In this document: positions 34,403 through 43,513 of the stretch, piece by piece | Layout of the letters: each line of letters starts with the position of its first letter | Position numbering within the stretch: the first letter of the stretch is position 1 | NCBI GenBank assembly: GCA_021732975.1 | Contig: JAKFWC010000019.1 | Span: 1-64,000, forward strand | From: Planctomycetaceae bacterium | GTDB taxonomy: Bacteria; Planctomycetota; Planctomycetia; Planctomycetales; Planctomycetaceae | Direction of reading: 5' to 3' | DNA length: 64,000 nt | The notes under the pieces: generated by a model | Database searches by the model: none | What the model was told of the DNA's origin: nothing | The model's input: only the letters and a program-made list of their open reading frames with translations | Made by a program: the position numbers and the translations under genes

Positions 34403-35512
34403 ATGGGGGTACCCCTGTCGCAGATGTGGACGGTTGCCAAGTACGTCATCACCCAACGGTTGCGCAACAACAAGCGCTATCCGCTGGTGCTGATGCTCGA
34501 GCCGCTGTTCCGCTGCAACCTCGCCTGCTTCGGCTGTGGGAAGATTCAATATCCCGCGGACATCCTCAAGCAACACCTCACGCCCGAGCAGTGCTTCAAT
34601 GCGGCCGACGAATGCGGAGCGCCCATCGTCTCCATCCCCGGCGGCGAACCGCTGCTACATCCGCAGATTGAAGAGATTGTCGCCGGTTTGGTGAAACGGA
34701 AGAAATACGTCTATCTCTGCACCAACGCGATTCTCCTTGAAAAACACATCGACAAGTTCAAGCCATCCAAGTACCTGACGTTTTCGATTCACCTCGACGG
34801 CCCGAAGGAAGAACACGATTTCGCCGTCTGCCGTGAAGGGATTTACGACATCGCCATCTCCGCGATCAAGGTCGCGATTGCGAAGGGCTTCCGTGTTACC
34901 ACGAACACCACGTGCTACAACAACGCCGACCCTGCCGCCATCCGTGAGATGTTCGACACGCTGATGGACCTCGGCGTCGAAGGGATGATGCTGTCGCCGG
35001 GGTATCCGTACGAAAAAGCCCCGACACAAGAGATGTTCCTGCAACAGAAGCAGACGATCAACCTCTTCCAGCGGATGCTTGCCGAGGGAAAACGCCGGTG
35101 GCGGTTCAACCTGTCGCCATTGTTCATGGAGTTTCTGCAGGGCCATTGGGACCTCGAATGCACGCCGTGGGGCAGCCCGGCGTACAACCTCTTCGGCTGG
35201 CAGAAGCCGTGCTATTTGCTGCAGGAAGGCCACGCGGCGACGTTTCAGGAATTGCTCGACACGACGGACTGGAGTCAATACGGCCGCGCGAGTGGCAATC
35301 CGAAGTGTGCGAATTGCATGGTTCACTGCGGCTATGAACCGACCGCGGTCGCCGAGACGTTCAACTCGTGGAAAGGTTTCTGGCGGGTGGCGAGGCTGAC
35401 GATGCTCGGTCCGCCGCGTCGCAAAGCTCCGGCTCCGCTGGAAGTTTTGCTGCCAGAACCGACCACCGATGACCGCACCCGCTCGGTGCAACTGCCGGTG
35501 TTAACTCGTTAG
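34403..35512 (+). CDS. hpnH: Hopanoid biosynthesis radical SAM protein HpnH (adenosylhopane synthase)
   Basis: 369 residues from the ATG at 34403 with GAGGAG eight bases upstream; the start MGVPLSQM matches HpnH N-termini. The radical SAM cluster motif is CNLACFGCGKIQYP; IPGGEPLLHPQI follows. A C-terminal cysteine set (PKCANCMVHCGYEPTAV) is typical of HpnH. The enzyme adds a 5'-deoxyadenosyl group to diploptene to give adenosylhopane, the first step to extended hopanoids. No shc or other hpn gene is recognised in this window. The C-terminus after about 340 is divergent and Pro/Leu-rich. Confidence in the family is high. Confidence 0.92.
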   Translation: MGVPLSQMWTVAKYVITQRLRNNKRYPLVLMLEPLFRCNLACFGCGKIQYPADILKQHLTPEQCFNAADECGAPIVSIPGGEPLLHPQIEEIVAGLVKRKKYVYLCTNAILLEKHIDKFKPSKYLTFSIHLDGPKEEHDFAVCREGIYDIAISAIKVAIAKGFRVTTNTTCYNNADPAAIREMFDTLMDLGVEGMMLSPGYPYEKAPTQEMFLQQKQTINLFQRMLAEGKRRWRFNLSPLFMEFLQGHWDLECTPWGSPAYNLFGWQKPCYLLQEGHAATFQELLDTTDWSQYGRASGNPKCANCMVHCGYEPTAVAETFNSWKGFWRVARLTMLGPPRRKAPAPLEVLLPEPTTDDRTRSVQLPVLTR

Positions 35513-35673
35513 CGCAGATCGCCCCAACTCACGGCGGGGAAACAGGTTGATCCCGCGTCTCGCAAATTCGGGCCTCCCAGCCGGGCGATTTATTTGATCC
35601 GGCATTGACCTTGCTTCGTAGTTGTAGTGACGGAGTGTTGCGACGACACTGCATTCCATCACGGAGCACGATC

Positions 35674-36675
35674 ATGACGAAGTGGCAGTTGAGTGTGAAA
35701 CGAATCGCGCTGGCGACCGTTGTTTGTTTGACGGCGTGGACTCTTCACGCAGCGGAAATCCGCGACGACGCGGGAATCTTCAGCGCCGATGTCGTCGCTG
35801 CGGCAAAGGAAAAGTTGAACGCGGCTCAGACGAAGGCGCACCATGGCGTCACCATCGAGACGTATGCCACGCTTCCGAGTGGCAAGGCCAAGTCAGTGGA
35901 AGCGATGTCGTCCGCCGAGCGGGCGCAGTTCTATTCCGACTGGCTGAAACAACGGGCCAAGCAAGCCCGCGCGGAAGGGCTGTTCGTGTTGATCACGAAA
36001 GACCCCGGCCATGTGGAAGTTGGCGTGAGCGGGAAACTCCAAGCCGCCGGGTTCACCAACGCTAGTAAAAAAGGTGTGGTTGATGCCTTCCTGGTAGCCT
36101 TCCGCGAGAAGGAATTTGATCGCGGCTTGAACAACGCGGTGGAGCGCATCGAAACAGATTATGGAAATCTGCGTCCGGTGGCGACTTCGTCGCGACCGAT
36201 TTCGCCTGCCGTTCCGGCACAAGCACCGCGACCGGAACCGGCGCCGGGAACCGGTGGCTGGACCATTGGCGGCATGCTGATGATCGGTGCCGTGATCGTG
36301 ATCGTGCTGATGATTATTTCCGCCATCGGCCGGGCCTTCTCCGGTGGGCAGAGTGGTTCCATGGGATACGGCGGCGCCGGTGGTTACGGCCCCAACTATG
36401 GCGGCGGCGGGGGTGGCGGCTTCGGTCGCGGGATGCTCGGCGGCTTACTCGGCGGCATGGCCGGAAGCTGGCTCTACGATAGTTTCAGCCACTCGAACCA
36501 GGCCCACGGTCACGAAACCGGCGGCACGCTGAGTGGTGGTGGTACCGGTAATGATACCAGCGGCGATGACTCGTGGAGCACCTCCGGCGGAGACTTCGGT
36601 GACAGCGGAGGTGGAGGCGATTTCGGCGGCGGGGGTGACTTCGGAGGTGGCGGCGACAGCGGCGGCGATTTCTAA
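35674..36675 (+). CDS. TPM-domain (YgcG-like) protein with glycine-rich tail
   Basis: 333 residues from the ATG at 35674 (GGAG upstream). Signal peptide (IALATVVCLTAWTLHAA), then a TPM domain (IRDDAGIFSADVVAAAKEKL, GVTIETYATLP, GLFVLITKDPGHVEVGVSGKL, FREKEFDRGLNNAVERI). A Pro/Ala linker leads to one membrane segment (GGMLMIGAVIVIVLMIISAIG) and a long Gly-rich tail with DFGGGGD-type repeats. TPM proteins occur in all kingdoms; roles in photosystem repair (plants) or respiratory assembly are reported for some. The planctomycete role is unknown. It is located at the cell envelope. Confidence 0.85.
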   Translation: MTKWQLSVKRIALATVVCLTAWTLHAAEIRDDAGIFSADVVAAAKEKLNAAQTKAHHGVTIETYATLPSGKAKSVEAMSSAERAQFYSDWLKQRAKQARAEGLFVLITKDPGHVEVGVSGKLQAAGFTNASKKGVVDAFLVAFREKEFDRGLNNAVERIETDYGNLRPVATSSRPISPAVPAQAPRPEPAPGTGGWTIGGMLMIGAVIVIVLMIISAIGRAFSGGQSGSMGYGGAGGYGPNYGGGGGGGFGRGMLGGLLGGMAGSWLYDSFSHSNQAHGHETGGTLSGGGTGNDTSGDDSWSTSGGDFGDSGGGGDFGGGGDFGGGGDSGGDF

Positions 36676-36690
36676 CCGACCACCATCAAT

Positions 36691-36727
36691 CGCTTGCGGT
36701 TTCGCGCCCCGTGCCAAAAACACGGGG
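36691..36727. terminator. Family C element forming a bidirectional terminator-like hairpin
   Basis: CGCTTGCGGTTTCGCGCCCC begins the element; CCCCGTG and CACGGGG then pair around CCAAAAA, followed by TGCTTTCATTT. It sits between convergent genes (TPM protein ending 36675, glycosyltransferase ending 36733), fitting a shared terminator. Confidence 0.65.
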
Positions 36728-36732
36728 TGCTT

Positions 36733-37695
36733 TCATTTCGCCCCCGTCCGTTCCGCCACGCTGAAGGCATCGCTTTCACGGCTGGTGTAATGCACGATCA
36801 ACTCGGCGAGCAGACCAAACGAAATGGCTTGAGCGCCCAGCAGCGTGGAGGCCAGCGAATACGCCAGCAGCGGCCGTGCCCCAATTGGTGTGGGTGTCCA
36901 CACATGGAAGACATTCATCAAGACCCACAGCATGGCAAGATACCCAAGACCGAGCATCCCCAAGCCGAAAAACGCGATACCGATACCGCCGAGGATGTGC
37001 TGGGGGCGTTGGCCGTAACTCGTGAGAAATGAGACGGTCAGCAAATCCAGAAAGCCGCGGAGAAACCGTTTCACTCCGTATTTGGAATGCCCGAACTGCC
37101 GGGGGCGATGATGCACCGCCCGCTCGGTCACACGGAAGCCCCGGGCATGGGCCAGCACCGGAATGAAGCGATGCAGTTCACCATACAGCCGGATTTCATC
37201 GGCGACTTCACGACGGAAGAGCTTCAGGCCACAGTTGTGATCGTGCAGGTGGAGACCGGTCATCCAGCCAACCATGCCGTTGAAGACTTTGCTGGGGTAG
37301 ACTTTGTGCCAAGGATCGAGCCGGCGTTCTTTCCAGCCGTTGACGACATCGTATCCTTGATCGAGTGTCATCAGAAAGCCGGGTAACTCTGCGGGATCGT
37401 CCTGTAAATCGGCATCCATCATCAGAATGAGCGGATGCTGCGCGACCCGTAACCCTGCCGTCAGCGCCGCCGCCTTACCGAAGTTTCGGCGGAATCGTAA
37501 CCCCGACACCCGTGGGTCTTCACTCGCCAGATCGGTAATGAACTTCCACGAATCGTCGCGCGACCCGTCATCGACGAAGATGACTTCCACCGTGAGCGCC
37601 TGCTCTGCCGCAACGGCCGCAATCTGCCGATGCAATTCGCGCAGACTCTCAGCCTCGTTGAATACCGGCACAACAATCGAAACCGCACTCGTCAT
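36733..37695 (-). CDS. Family 2 glycosyltransferase, DPM1/GtrB-like
   Basis: 320 residues from the ATG at 37695; the frame to 37758 has no site. The GT-A domain shows [39 protein letters not shown] (DxD metal site) and [14 protein letters not shown]. After [25 protein letters not shown], two membrane segments follow ([26 protein letters not shown] and [26 protein letters not shown]). This layout matches enzymes that load a sugar onto a polyprenyl phosphate at the membrane. The sugar is unknown. Probably monocistronic. Confidence 0.9.
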   Translation of the reverse strand: MTSAVSIVVPVFNEAESLRELHRQIAAVAAEQALTVEVIFVDDGSRDDSWKFITDLASEDPRVSGLRFRRNFGKAAALTAGLRVAQHPLILMMDADLQDDPAELPGFLMTLDQGYDVVNGWKERRLDPWHKVYPSKVFNGMVGWMTGLHLHDHNCGLKLFRREVADEIRLYGELHRFIPVLAHARGFRVTERAVHHRPRQFGHSKYGVKRFLRGFLDLLTVSFLTSYGQRPQHILGGIGIAFFGLGMLGLGYLAMLWVLMNVFHVWTPTPIGARPLLAYSLASTLLGAQAISFGLLAELIVHYTSRESDAFSVAERTGAK

Positions 37696-37811
37696 GATCG
37701 CGGGATCATACCCGAAAACGAGCGTGAAAACGTCCGTCACAGCCCGGAGCGCGAGCAACGACCGTCGCTTGGGCTCCGGGTTGGGAATCGGTCGAGTCGC
37801 AAAATGCCAAA

Positions 37812-37843
37812 CGGGCGGCCAACGACTCTGAGTTGGCCGCCCG
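37812..37843 (-). terminator. Intrinsic-terminator-like hairpin after the beta-barrel gene
   Basis: A perfect 11-bp stem CGGGCGGCCAA/TTGGCCGCCCG with a 10-base loop lies about 50 bases after the gene ending at 37896. On the minus strand it is followed by TTTGGCATTTT, a T-rich tract. Confidence 0.7.
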
Positions 37844-37895
37844 CGATAGTACGAACGAGGGCCGGACTCCTCGTCGTCGATGGGTTCAACAGCGT

Positions 37896-39008
37896 TTAGT
37901 ACCGCAGAATCAGGTCCAAATACAACCGCGAACTGATGATGTCCTGGCGGGCGGTCACGGGGAGTTCATAACCGATCCCCAGCTCGCTCATGCCCCACAG
38001 TTTACGGCGGGCACCAACGGCCATCGTCACGAGGTCGTTGCCAGCAACATCCGTGGCACCCAGGTTGAAGAGGTCGCCCCCTTCAAAGTTGACGCCAAGG
38101 GCCTTGCCGCTTTGCATGTAGTGGAACCAGTTGAGTTCCCCCACGGCGTACCATTTGCCCCAGATGTTGTAATCGTAATGGTTCGACCAGTACCACATCT
38201 GACTCCGCGCCGCGGTGTCGGTCGGCAACCGGAAGCCGGAGGCGGTCAACCAGTGCGATTTTTCGGTGAGCGCGACGCCATTGGTGGCGAAGAAATGGAA
38301 CTCACCATCGCCCCGGCCCTGGAACACACGGTGCGAACCGACATCGAGTTCAAACGTCGCTCCGACTGACAGCACATGCTGATTGGCGGGATCACGCACG
38401 AGATTGTACTTCAATCCGGCAGCGACATCGGCCCAGCCATCCGGATTGCCAACCGCGGGATTATCCGGGTCGATCCAGACGTAGCCGTCTTTCGTGGCGA
38501 TGAACGACAACCGTTCGGTGAGCGCGACACGCGCCTGCATCGCCAGGTACTGGGCCTGTCCGCCTTGGAAGACCGGGTTGTTCTGCGGCAACCAGTGATT
38601 TGCGAAGATCAATCGGACTTCCGATAACGTCCGCGGGTCTTCGAAGAACAGCGGATTCGAAATCGGACTGATGAAGTTCGAGAAACAGGTGTCACTCGGC
38701 TTGATGAAACCCAGCAATCCGCCGCCGAGGCCGAGCAATCCGGTGTCCGATTCGCCACAGCAACCCCCCAGACTGGCCATCGATGGTGGGGGAGCCACCG
38801 GTGTCGCCCATGTGGACGCGGAGACTTGTTCAATCTCCGGCTTCTGCGCATCGGTGAAAACCTGCTGGGGATCGCGGGGCTCTTCCCCCACGACGGCAGA
38901 CGGAAGCGGTGCGGGGGAGGGGACCAGTTCGTCTGCCGACATGAGTTGTGGAGTCGCGGCACAAATGAGGCCCAAAGAGGCCCAACGAAAAAACTCAAAG
39001 CGTCGCAT
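37896..39008 (-). CDS. Exported beta-barrel-like outer-surface protein
   Basis: 370 residues; ATG at 39008 with AGGA upstream. Signal peptide ([17 protein letters not shown]), a Pro-rich region to about residue 80, a [20 protein letters not shown] stretch, then alternating strands rich in aromatic residues ([16 protein letters not shown]-type, [52 protein letters not shown]) ending in the aromatic [10 protein letters not shown]-terminal aromatic residue after a strand is typical of outer-membrane barrels. Related planctomycete proteins are annotated as hypothetical. Function unknown. Confidence 0.7.
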   Translation of the reverse strand: MRRFEFFRWASLGLICAATPQLMSADELVPSPAPLPSAVVGEEPRDPQQVFTDAQKPEIEQVSASTWATPVAPPPSMASLGGCCGESDTGLLGLGGGLLGFIKPSDTCFSNFISPISNPLFFEDPRTLSEVRLIFANHWLPQNNPVFQGGQAQYLAMQARVALTERLSFIATKDGYVWIDPDNPAVGNPDGWADVAAGLKYNLVRDPANQHVLSVGATFELDVGSHRVFQGRGDGEFHFFATNGVALTEKSHWLTASGFRLPTDTAARSQMWYWSNHYDYNIWGKWYAVGELNWFHYMQSGKALGVNFEGGDLFNLGATDVAGNDLVTMAVGARRKLWGMSELGIGYELPVTARQDIISSRLYLDLILRY

Positions 39009-39432
39009 AGGAATCCTTTCCCAAACAATCCGGAGTGAATGCCGGCATCGTCGAACCCGCCGGCCTAACGGTACGGATTATCCGGGTGAGTCGATGTATT
39101 CCTGCCGGATAGTTTTCGACGGAAGTAACGCGAATGTTGGGCAGCAACGCAGGACTCCTTTACAACTCCGTAATCCGTACATTTTCACTTCATTATGACA
39201 ATTTTCCGTGTTTTTATGGTGTGCGAGTGCGGTTATTCCCTGCAGCCCCGATAGTGAAAAGAAACCCCCTAACACTCACTTAGCAGTCCAGGCCATCATC
39301 GTCTCACGAACGAGAATACCCCGGTTCACTGTTCCCAGTCAGAGTCTGGGAACCAATTCAAGTTGAGTTTGACCCAGCCGATGTCTCGCGACACACTGAT
39401 CGGCAGTCACACTCGCCGCCGAGGAATCTCCG
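39009..39432. other. Intergenic region with one hairpin
   Basis: About 420 bases between divergent genes (beta-barrel-like protein and SUKH protein). It is visibly AT-richer than its surroundings around 39160-39230 and contains a GTTCCCAG/CTGGGAAC hairpin at 39331-39353 (family D-like). No gene recognised; promoters expected here. Confidence 0.5.
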
Positions 39433-40026
39433 ATGGACGCCTTGATTGCCCGATTGAAAGAGCGGTTGCAGTTTGCCCCGGCGGTGGAAGGGGACAAGCA
39501 TTGTGTCCGCAGCAACGACCGCGGGGAGATTCTGCCGCCGCGGAAGCCCAATCCGCCGATCACTCTGGCCGATGTGGAATATGTAGAACGGCAACTCGGT
39601 TTCCGTCTGCCCACGATCCTGCGGCGGCTGAGCACGGAAGTCGCGGACGGCGGTTACGGTCCCGATTGGGGCATCAATCGGTTGAAGCACCCGCCCAATT
39701 ATCCGTTCGGCCCGTTCTGGGACGTGGAGATGTCGGCGGAGTCATGGCATCGGCTCTATCGTGAAGCCGATGACGAAGAGAGTCGGAAGTGGCTTGCCAG
39801 TTATCCGCAGAATTACATCCGTTACTGCGAATGTGGCTGTAATATTTCCATCGGAGTGGATTGTGCGACGGACGCTGGCAAGTTGCTCGTCGATGATCCC
39901 AATGAAAGCGAATCGCCCGCTGGGGGTCTCAAACCACTCTCGGAATCCATTGAGGAATGGTTGTGGAAGTGGTTGGAGCAGCCGTGGCCGACCACGACGT
40001 ATTCGTCGCTGTATCAAGGTCGGTGA
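39433..40026 (+). CDS. SMI1/KNR4 (SUKH) family protein
   Basis: 197 residues. The N-terminal half carries the SUKH pattern: ITLADVEYVERQLGFRLPTILRRLSTEVADGGYGPDWGI, equivalent to the family's helix followed by LP..Y..L....NGG. The C-terminal half has ICYCECGCN-like cysteines (RYCECGCNISIGVDC) and ESIEEWLWKWLEQPW. SUKH proteins often act as immunity proteins to polymorphic toxins, but many are solitary and of unknown role. No toxin gene is adjacent, so no immunity role is claimed. Confidence 0.75.
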   Translation: MDALIARLKERLQFAPAVEGDKHCVRSNDRGEILPPRKPNPPITLADVEYVERQLGFRLPTILRRLSTEVADGGYGPDWGINRLKHPPNYPFGPFWDVEMSAESWHRLYREADDEESRKWLASYPQNYIRYCECGCNISIGVDCATDAGKLLVDDPNESESPAGGLKPLSESIEEWLWKWLEQPWPTTTYSSLYQGR

Positions 40027-40059
40027 GTACCCGGTCCCATTCGATTGAAGGCTCGAACA

Positions 40060-40629
40060 ATGACTTGGATTCGCACCATTCCGAAATCGCACGCGGACGA
40101 AACTTATCGTGCCGCGCTCGAGGCCCAGCATGCGTGGTATCCCCAAGAATACAGTGAGCAGGTGCCGGGCATCCCCGATAACGATGGGGATGGGATCGTT
40201 GCCGCGCACAGTTTGATTCCGTCCGTGCTGCATCATGCGTTCGCCACCTTCGGGGCGCTAATGGACCCAGTGCTGCCGTTGTCACGGAAACAGCACGAGC
40301 TCATCGCGACGGTGGTCTCACAGGCAAACTGCACGAGTTATTGCAGCATCTCGCACCGCGAATTCCTGCGGCGGGCGACCGGTGACGATGCGCTCGTAGC
40401 GGCGATCCAGCAAGATTATCGCACGGCTCCCCTCAGCGACGCCGACCAAGTGATGTGCGCCTATGCCGAGCAGGTGACGCGCGATGCCACGCGGATTCAG
40501 CGTGCGGACATGGACCGCTTACGATCCGTCGGCTTCGATGACACCGCGATTCTGCAAATCACGCAGATCGCGGCGTGGTTCAACTACATCAACCGCATGG
40601 CGGATGCCCTCGGCGTCGGCCGGGAGTGA
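40060..40629 (+). CDS. AhpD/carboxymuconolactone decarboxylase-like peroxidase-related protein
   Basis: 189 residues from the ATG at 40060 (GAAGG upstream). The AhpD-type redox motif CTSYCSISH (Cys-x3-Cys-x3-His) lies in the conserved context [15 protein letters not shown] before it. The C-terminal helix [22 protein letters not shown] is typical of the peroxidase-related subfamily of CMD proteins. Expected role: thiol-based peroxide or disulfide chemistry in the cytoplasm. It starts 34 bases after the SUKH gene on the same strand, so the two are probably co-transcribed. Confidence 0.85.
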   Translation: MTWIRTIPKSHADETYRAALEAQHAWYPQEYSEQVPGIPDNDGDGIVAAHSLIPSVLHHAFATFGALMDPVLPLSRKQHELIATVVSQANCTSYCSISHREFLRRATGDDALVAAIQQDYRTAPLSDADQVMCAYAEQVTRDATRIQRADMDRLRSVGFDDTAILQITQIAAWFNYINRMADALGVGRE

Positions 40630-40631
40630 AT

Positions 40632-41963
40632 TCATTTCCGGATGCAATACAAATGATTCATGCCGCGGATGAGAAGTTGATCGCCAGCCACTGCGGGAGA
40701 CGACCAGAAGATATCGTCCGTCAGCCGGTTGGATGAAAGCAACTTGTACTGCGGACCCGCTTCCAGAACGACGGTTAACCCGGCGTCATCGAGCAGGTAG
40801 ACCTTGCCGTCATTGGCCCACGGAGACGCGGCAAAGCCAGGCGATTCGGGCAGTCGCTGCTGATAATGCACCTTGCCGGTCTTCGCATTGAAGCAGCGCA
40901 CAATCCCCGCGGATTGCTCCAACATGTACAGACAATCTTTGTACAACAGCGGCGAGGAATTGCGGTACGACTTGAACATGATGCTCCACGCGACATCTTT
41001 GCTCGTCAGCGTCTTTTCATCGGGCAGCGAGATGTCACCACTGGCGCCGGCGCGGATCGCGGCGAGTCGTCCGGGACTGGCCTGAAATGAGTAGACGGAA
41101 TCGACGAAGAGCAATTCGTCATCCCCCACGGGTGAAATGGATGTCCGGCCGCTGCCCGCCATTTCCCACAGCAGCATGCCACTCGCGGGATCGTACGAAC
41201 GCATCTTCTTGCCACCGGCGACCACCAGTTCGGTGCGGAGTTTGTTCTTCCACAAATACGGCGTGGACCAATTCGATTTTTCCTCACGATCCACCCGCCA
41301 CAATTCGTCACCCGTCCGTTTGTTGAAGGCCGCGAGGAACGACTTCCGCTCGTTGTCGCATTGAATGATCACCGCATCCCCATAGATCATCGGCGAACTG
41401 CCGGCTCCCCAACCGGCTTGCATGGGATACACGCCCAGCGATTTCTCCCACTGTTGCTGGCCGTCGAGGTCGTAACAGATCAGCCCTTTGGCCGCAAAGT
41501 ACACCACGACCCGCTCGCCATCGGTGACCGGCGTTTCCGAAGCGTACGTGTTACCGCGGTGCTTAGGCTGCGCGGGCTTGCCGGTATAAGGCATGTCTTC
41601 CCACAGGATTTTCCCATCATTCACCGCGAGGCAATAGACTTTCCATTGATAGGTGTCCTGTGTGGCATTCCGGGCGTCGAAGGGCAATCCACCATCGTAC
41701 CGCTTCGGCGGCTCTTCGTTCTCCGCAAACGCGGTGGTGACGAACACCCGATCCCCCGCGACCACGGGCTGCGACCACCCGCGGCCGGGAATTTTCACTT
41801 TCCACGCGACGTGCGAATCTTCGGCCCACTCGGTTGGCAACGTCGCATTTTCGACGATGCTATTTCCTGCCGGTCCGCGAAATCGGTTCCAATCCGCTCC
41901 GCTACACAGTGAGGCCGCGAGACACGCCATACACGCAACGGTCACACGCAATCTGCTGGACAT
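40632..41963 (-). CDS. PQQ-like beta-propeller exported protein
   Basis: 443 residues from the ATG at 41963 with GAGGG upstream; the frame to 42218 is non-coding there. Signal peptide (VTVACMACLAASLCSGA), then WNRFRGPAGN, typical of planctomycete PQQ-like proteins, and repeated propeller blades (GWSQPVVAGDRVFVTTA, GKILWEDMPYTG, ETPVTDGERVVVYFAAKGLICYDLDGQQQW, NWSTPYLWKNKLRTELVV, GMLLWEMAGSG). It resembles BamB/quinoprotein folds but shows no evident PQQ ligands, so a scaffold or binding role is as likely as an enzymatic one. It is convergent with the AhpD-like gene, two bases apart. Confidence 0.85.
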   Translation of the reverse strand: MSSRLRVTVACMACLAASLCSGADWNRFRGPAGNSIVENATLPTEWAEDSHVAWKVKIPGRGWSQPVVAGDRVFVTTAFAENEEPPKRYDGGLPFDARNATQDTYQWKVYCLAVNDGKILWEDMPYTGKPAQPKHRGNTYASETPVTDGERVVVYFAAKGLICYDLDGQQQWEKSLGVYPMQAGWGAGSSPMIYGDAVIIQCDNERKSFLAAFNKRTGDELWRVDREEKSNWSTPYLWKNKLRTELVVAGGKKMRSYDPASGMLLWEMAGSGRTSISPVGDDELLFVDSVYSFQASPGRLAAIRAGASGDISLPDEKTLTSKDVAWSIMFKSYRNSSPLLYKDCLYMLEQSAGIVRCFNAKTGKVHYQQRLPESPGFAASPWANDGKVYLLDDAGLTVVLEAGPQYKLLSSNRLTDDIFWSSPAVAGDQLLIRGMNHLYCIRK

Positions 41964-42177
41964 GAGCGGCCCTCGCGCGAGTTGTCGATTCGATGGGAAC
42001 AGCAACGGCGCTCGTAAAGCACAACTTGCTGGCCCGACTGCATACCGCACCGAGTAGTTTACAGACGCAACGTCTGCTGATGCAATCGGGAAAGGCTGAC
42101 CTCGGAAAGCATCAGCCCACAGCAATGATGTGCACCACACCAGAGGGCGAGTCGGCGTAGCGATGTGGATCACGCAA

Positions 42178-42208
42178 CTTCTCGTTCTCAAGCTCTGCCT
42201 GGGAACAA
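42178..42208. repeat. Family D palindrome
   Basis: TTCTCGTTCTCAAGCTCTGC followed by CTGGGAACAAG, a degenerate form of the CTCGTTCCCAAGCTCTGC...GGGAACGAG element. It ends a few bases short of the stop of the DUF1501 gene (42215) and may help terminate it. Confidence 0.6.
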
Positions 42209-42214
42209 GTCTTG

Positions 42215-43432
42215 TCACGCAAAATCCAACGGCGCGAACGCTTCGCCCAAGACGGGTTGTGACGGGCGCTGCAGCCAGCGGTCCAGTAGCGTGGCGTAGA
42301 CGCGGCGGAAGTCCGTGGTGAACTTGGGGTCGCCGTCGTCGAGATCGGTGAGGCTCGGCGCGGTGCCGTAAAGTCCGCCTTTGCCCGCGGGTGTCACCGT
42401 AAACAAAACCGATGCCGCGCCGTGATCGGTGCCCAGGCTGCCGTTCTCGGCGAGACGACGGCCGAACTCCGAGAACGTCGTGAGCATCACACTGTCGCCC
42501 CGGCCCTTTTCGTCGAGATCCGCAAAGAACGCCGACACCGCACTGGAGAGTTCTCCCAGCAGCACGGCATGCCCCGGCAATTGCTGCGAGTGCGTGTCGA
42601 AACCGTCGAGCGTGACAAAATAAACCCGCGCCGGCAGGTCCGCCGTGATCATCTGCGCAACAAGTTGCAGTTGCTGCGCCAGCCGTGAAGACGGATACGG
42701 TGTCGCGGAACGATAGGTCTTGGACAGGCTCGCCAGGCGTTCCGCACTCGTCACAGCCGAGGTGGCTGAACGCCTTAAAAAATCGAGTTCACTGCCGCTT
42801 TCGGACGATGAGACCGCCTGTTTCCACGCAGCGGTGCTGACCAGAGCGGTCTCTCGTCCGGCAGAGGTCAGGCGGAATTCTTCGAGCCGTTGGATCGTCG
42901 GCGGGACAACGCGCTCGCCGAGGCAGGACAATGGCAACTTGTCCTGGCCGATGCAGGCCGCTTCCCATGCCATACCTGTTTGCGCGACGGTTTGATCGAG
43001 CATGCGGCCAACCCAGCCGGTGGGAATACGTTCGCTGAAATGCGCGGCCTGCCAGATGTCCATCGACCGGAAGTGCGATCGGTCCGGTTTGGGATAGCCC
43101 ACGCCCTGCACGATGGCGAGGCGGCTCGCTTCCCATAGATCACGAAAACCGGACATCGCGGGATGCAGGCCGAGCGTGTCGTTTAGCTTCAGCGCCGCTC
43201 CTTTGCCAATGGCGAGTGCGGGTCGCGCTTTGAGATACGCATCATCGCCGAACGGAATAACGGTGTTCAAACCATCGTTGCCACCCGCCATCTGGATCAG
43301 CACAAGCACTCGCTCGCCCTTCGCCGCTTCCGCACCGAGAGCGCTGGACCACAGCGACGGTGCCGGCCCGGCAAGTGAGACCACACCAGCGGTACCGAGG
43401 AGTTTGAGGAAATCACGGCGATTGGTGGACAT
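42215..43432 (-). CDS. DUF1501 exported protein paired with DUF1800 protein
   Basis: 405 residues. Tat signal NRRDFLKLLGTAGVVSLAGPAPSLWSSALGA. Body: VLVLIQMAGGNDGLNTVIPF, HPAMSGFRDLWEASRLAIVQGVGYPKPDRSHFRSMDIW, VYFVTLDGFDTHSQQ, MLTTFSEFGRRLAENGSLGTDHGAAS. This is the DUF1501 branch widely found next to DUF1800 genes in many phyla and differs from the four other DUF1501 proteins of this window, which resemble the DUF1549-linked branch. The DUF1800 partner lies just upstream, separated by a family A repeat. Role unknown. Confidence 0.9.
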   Translation of the reverse strand: MSTNRRDFLKLLGTAGVVSLAGPAPSLWSSALGAEAAKGERVLVLIQMAGGNDGLNTVIPFGDDAYLKARPALAIGKGAALKLNDTLGLHPAMSGFRDLWEASRLAIVQGVGYPKPDRSHFRSMDIWQAAHFSERIPTGWVGRMLDQTVAQTGMAWEAACIGQDKLPLSCLGERVVPPTIQRLEEFRLTSAGRETALVSTAAWKQAVSSSESGSELDFLRRSATSAVTSAERLASLSKTYRSATPYPSSRLAQQLQLVAQMITADLPARVYFVTLDGFDTHSQQLPGHAVLLGELSSAVSAFFADLDEKGRGDSVMLTTFSEFGRRLAENGSLGTDHGAASVLFTVTPAGKGGLYGTAPSLTDLDDGDPKFTTDFRRVYATLLDRWLQRPSQPVLGEAFAPLDFA

Positions 43433-43445
43433 GGTTCATCCCTCA

Positions 43446-43511
43446 TTGAGCCCCCCGTTGTCTGCAACGGGGGGCGGATTTTCCCCCGGTTGCGAACAAC
43501 CGAGGGCTCAA
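43446..43511. repeat. Composite family A palindrome
   Basis: TTGAGCC..GGGCTCAA ends enclose CCCCCCGTTG/CAACGGGGGG and CCCCCGGTTG/CAACCGAGGG hairpins, the same layout as 1538-1622. It occupies almost the entire DUF1800-DUF1501 gap within one transcription unit. Confidence 0.8.
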
Positions 43512-43513
43512 TG

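Noticed and set aside
36361-36675. Glycine-rich tail of the TPM protein as a separate repeat protein
   Set aside because: It is in frame with the TPM domain and the single membrane segment; Gly-rich tails are common in this family.
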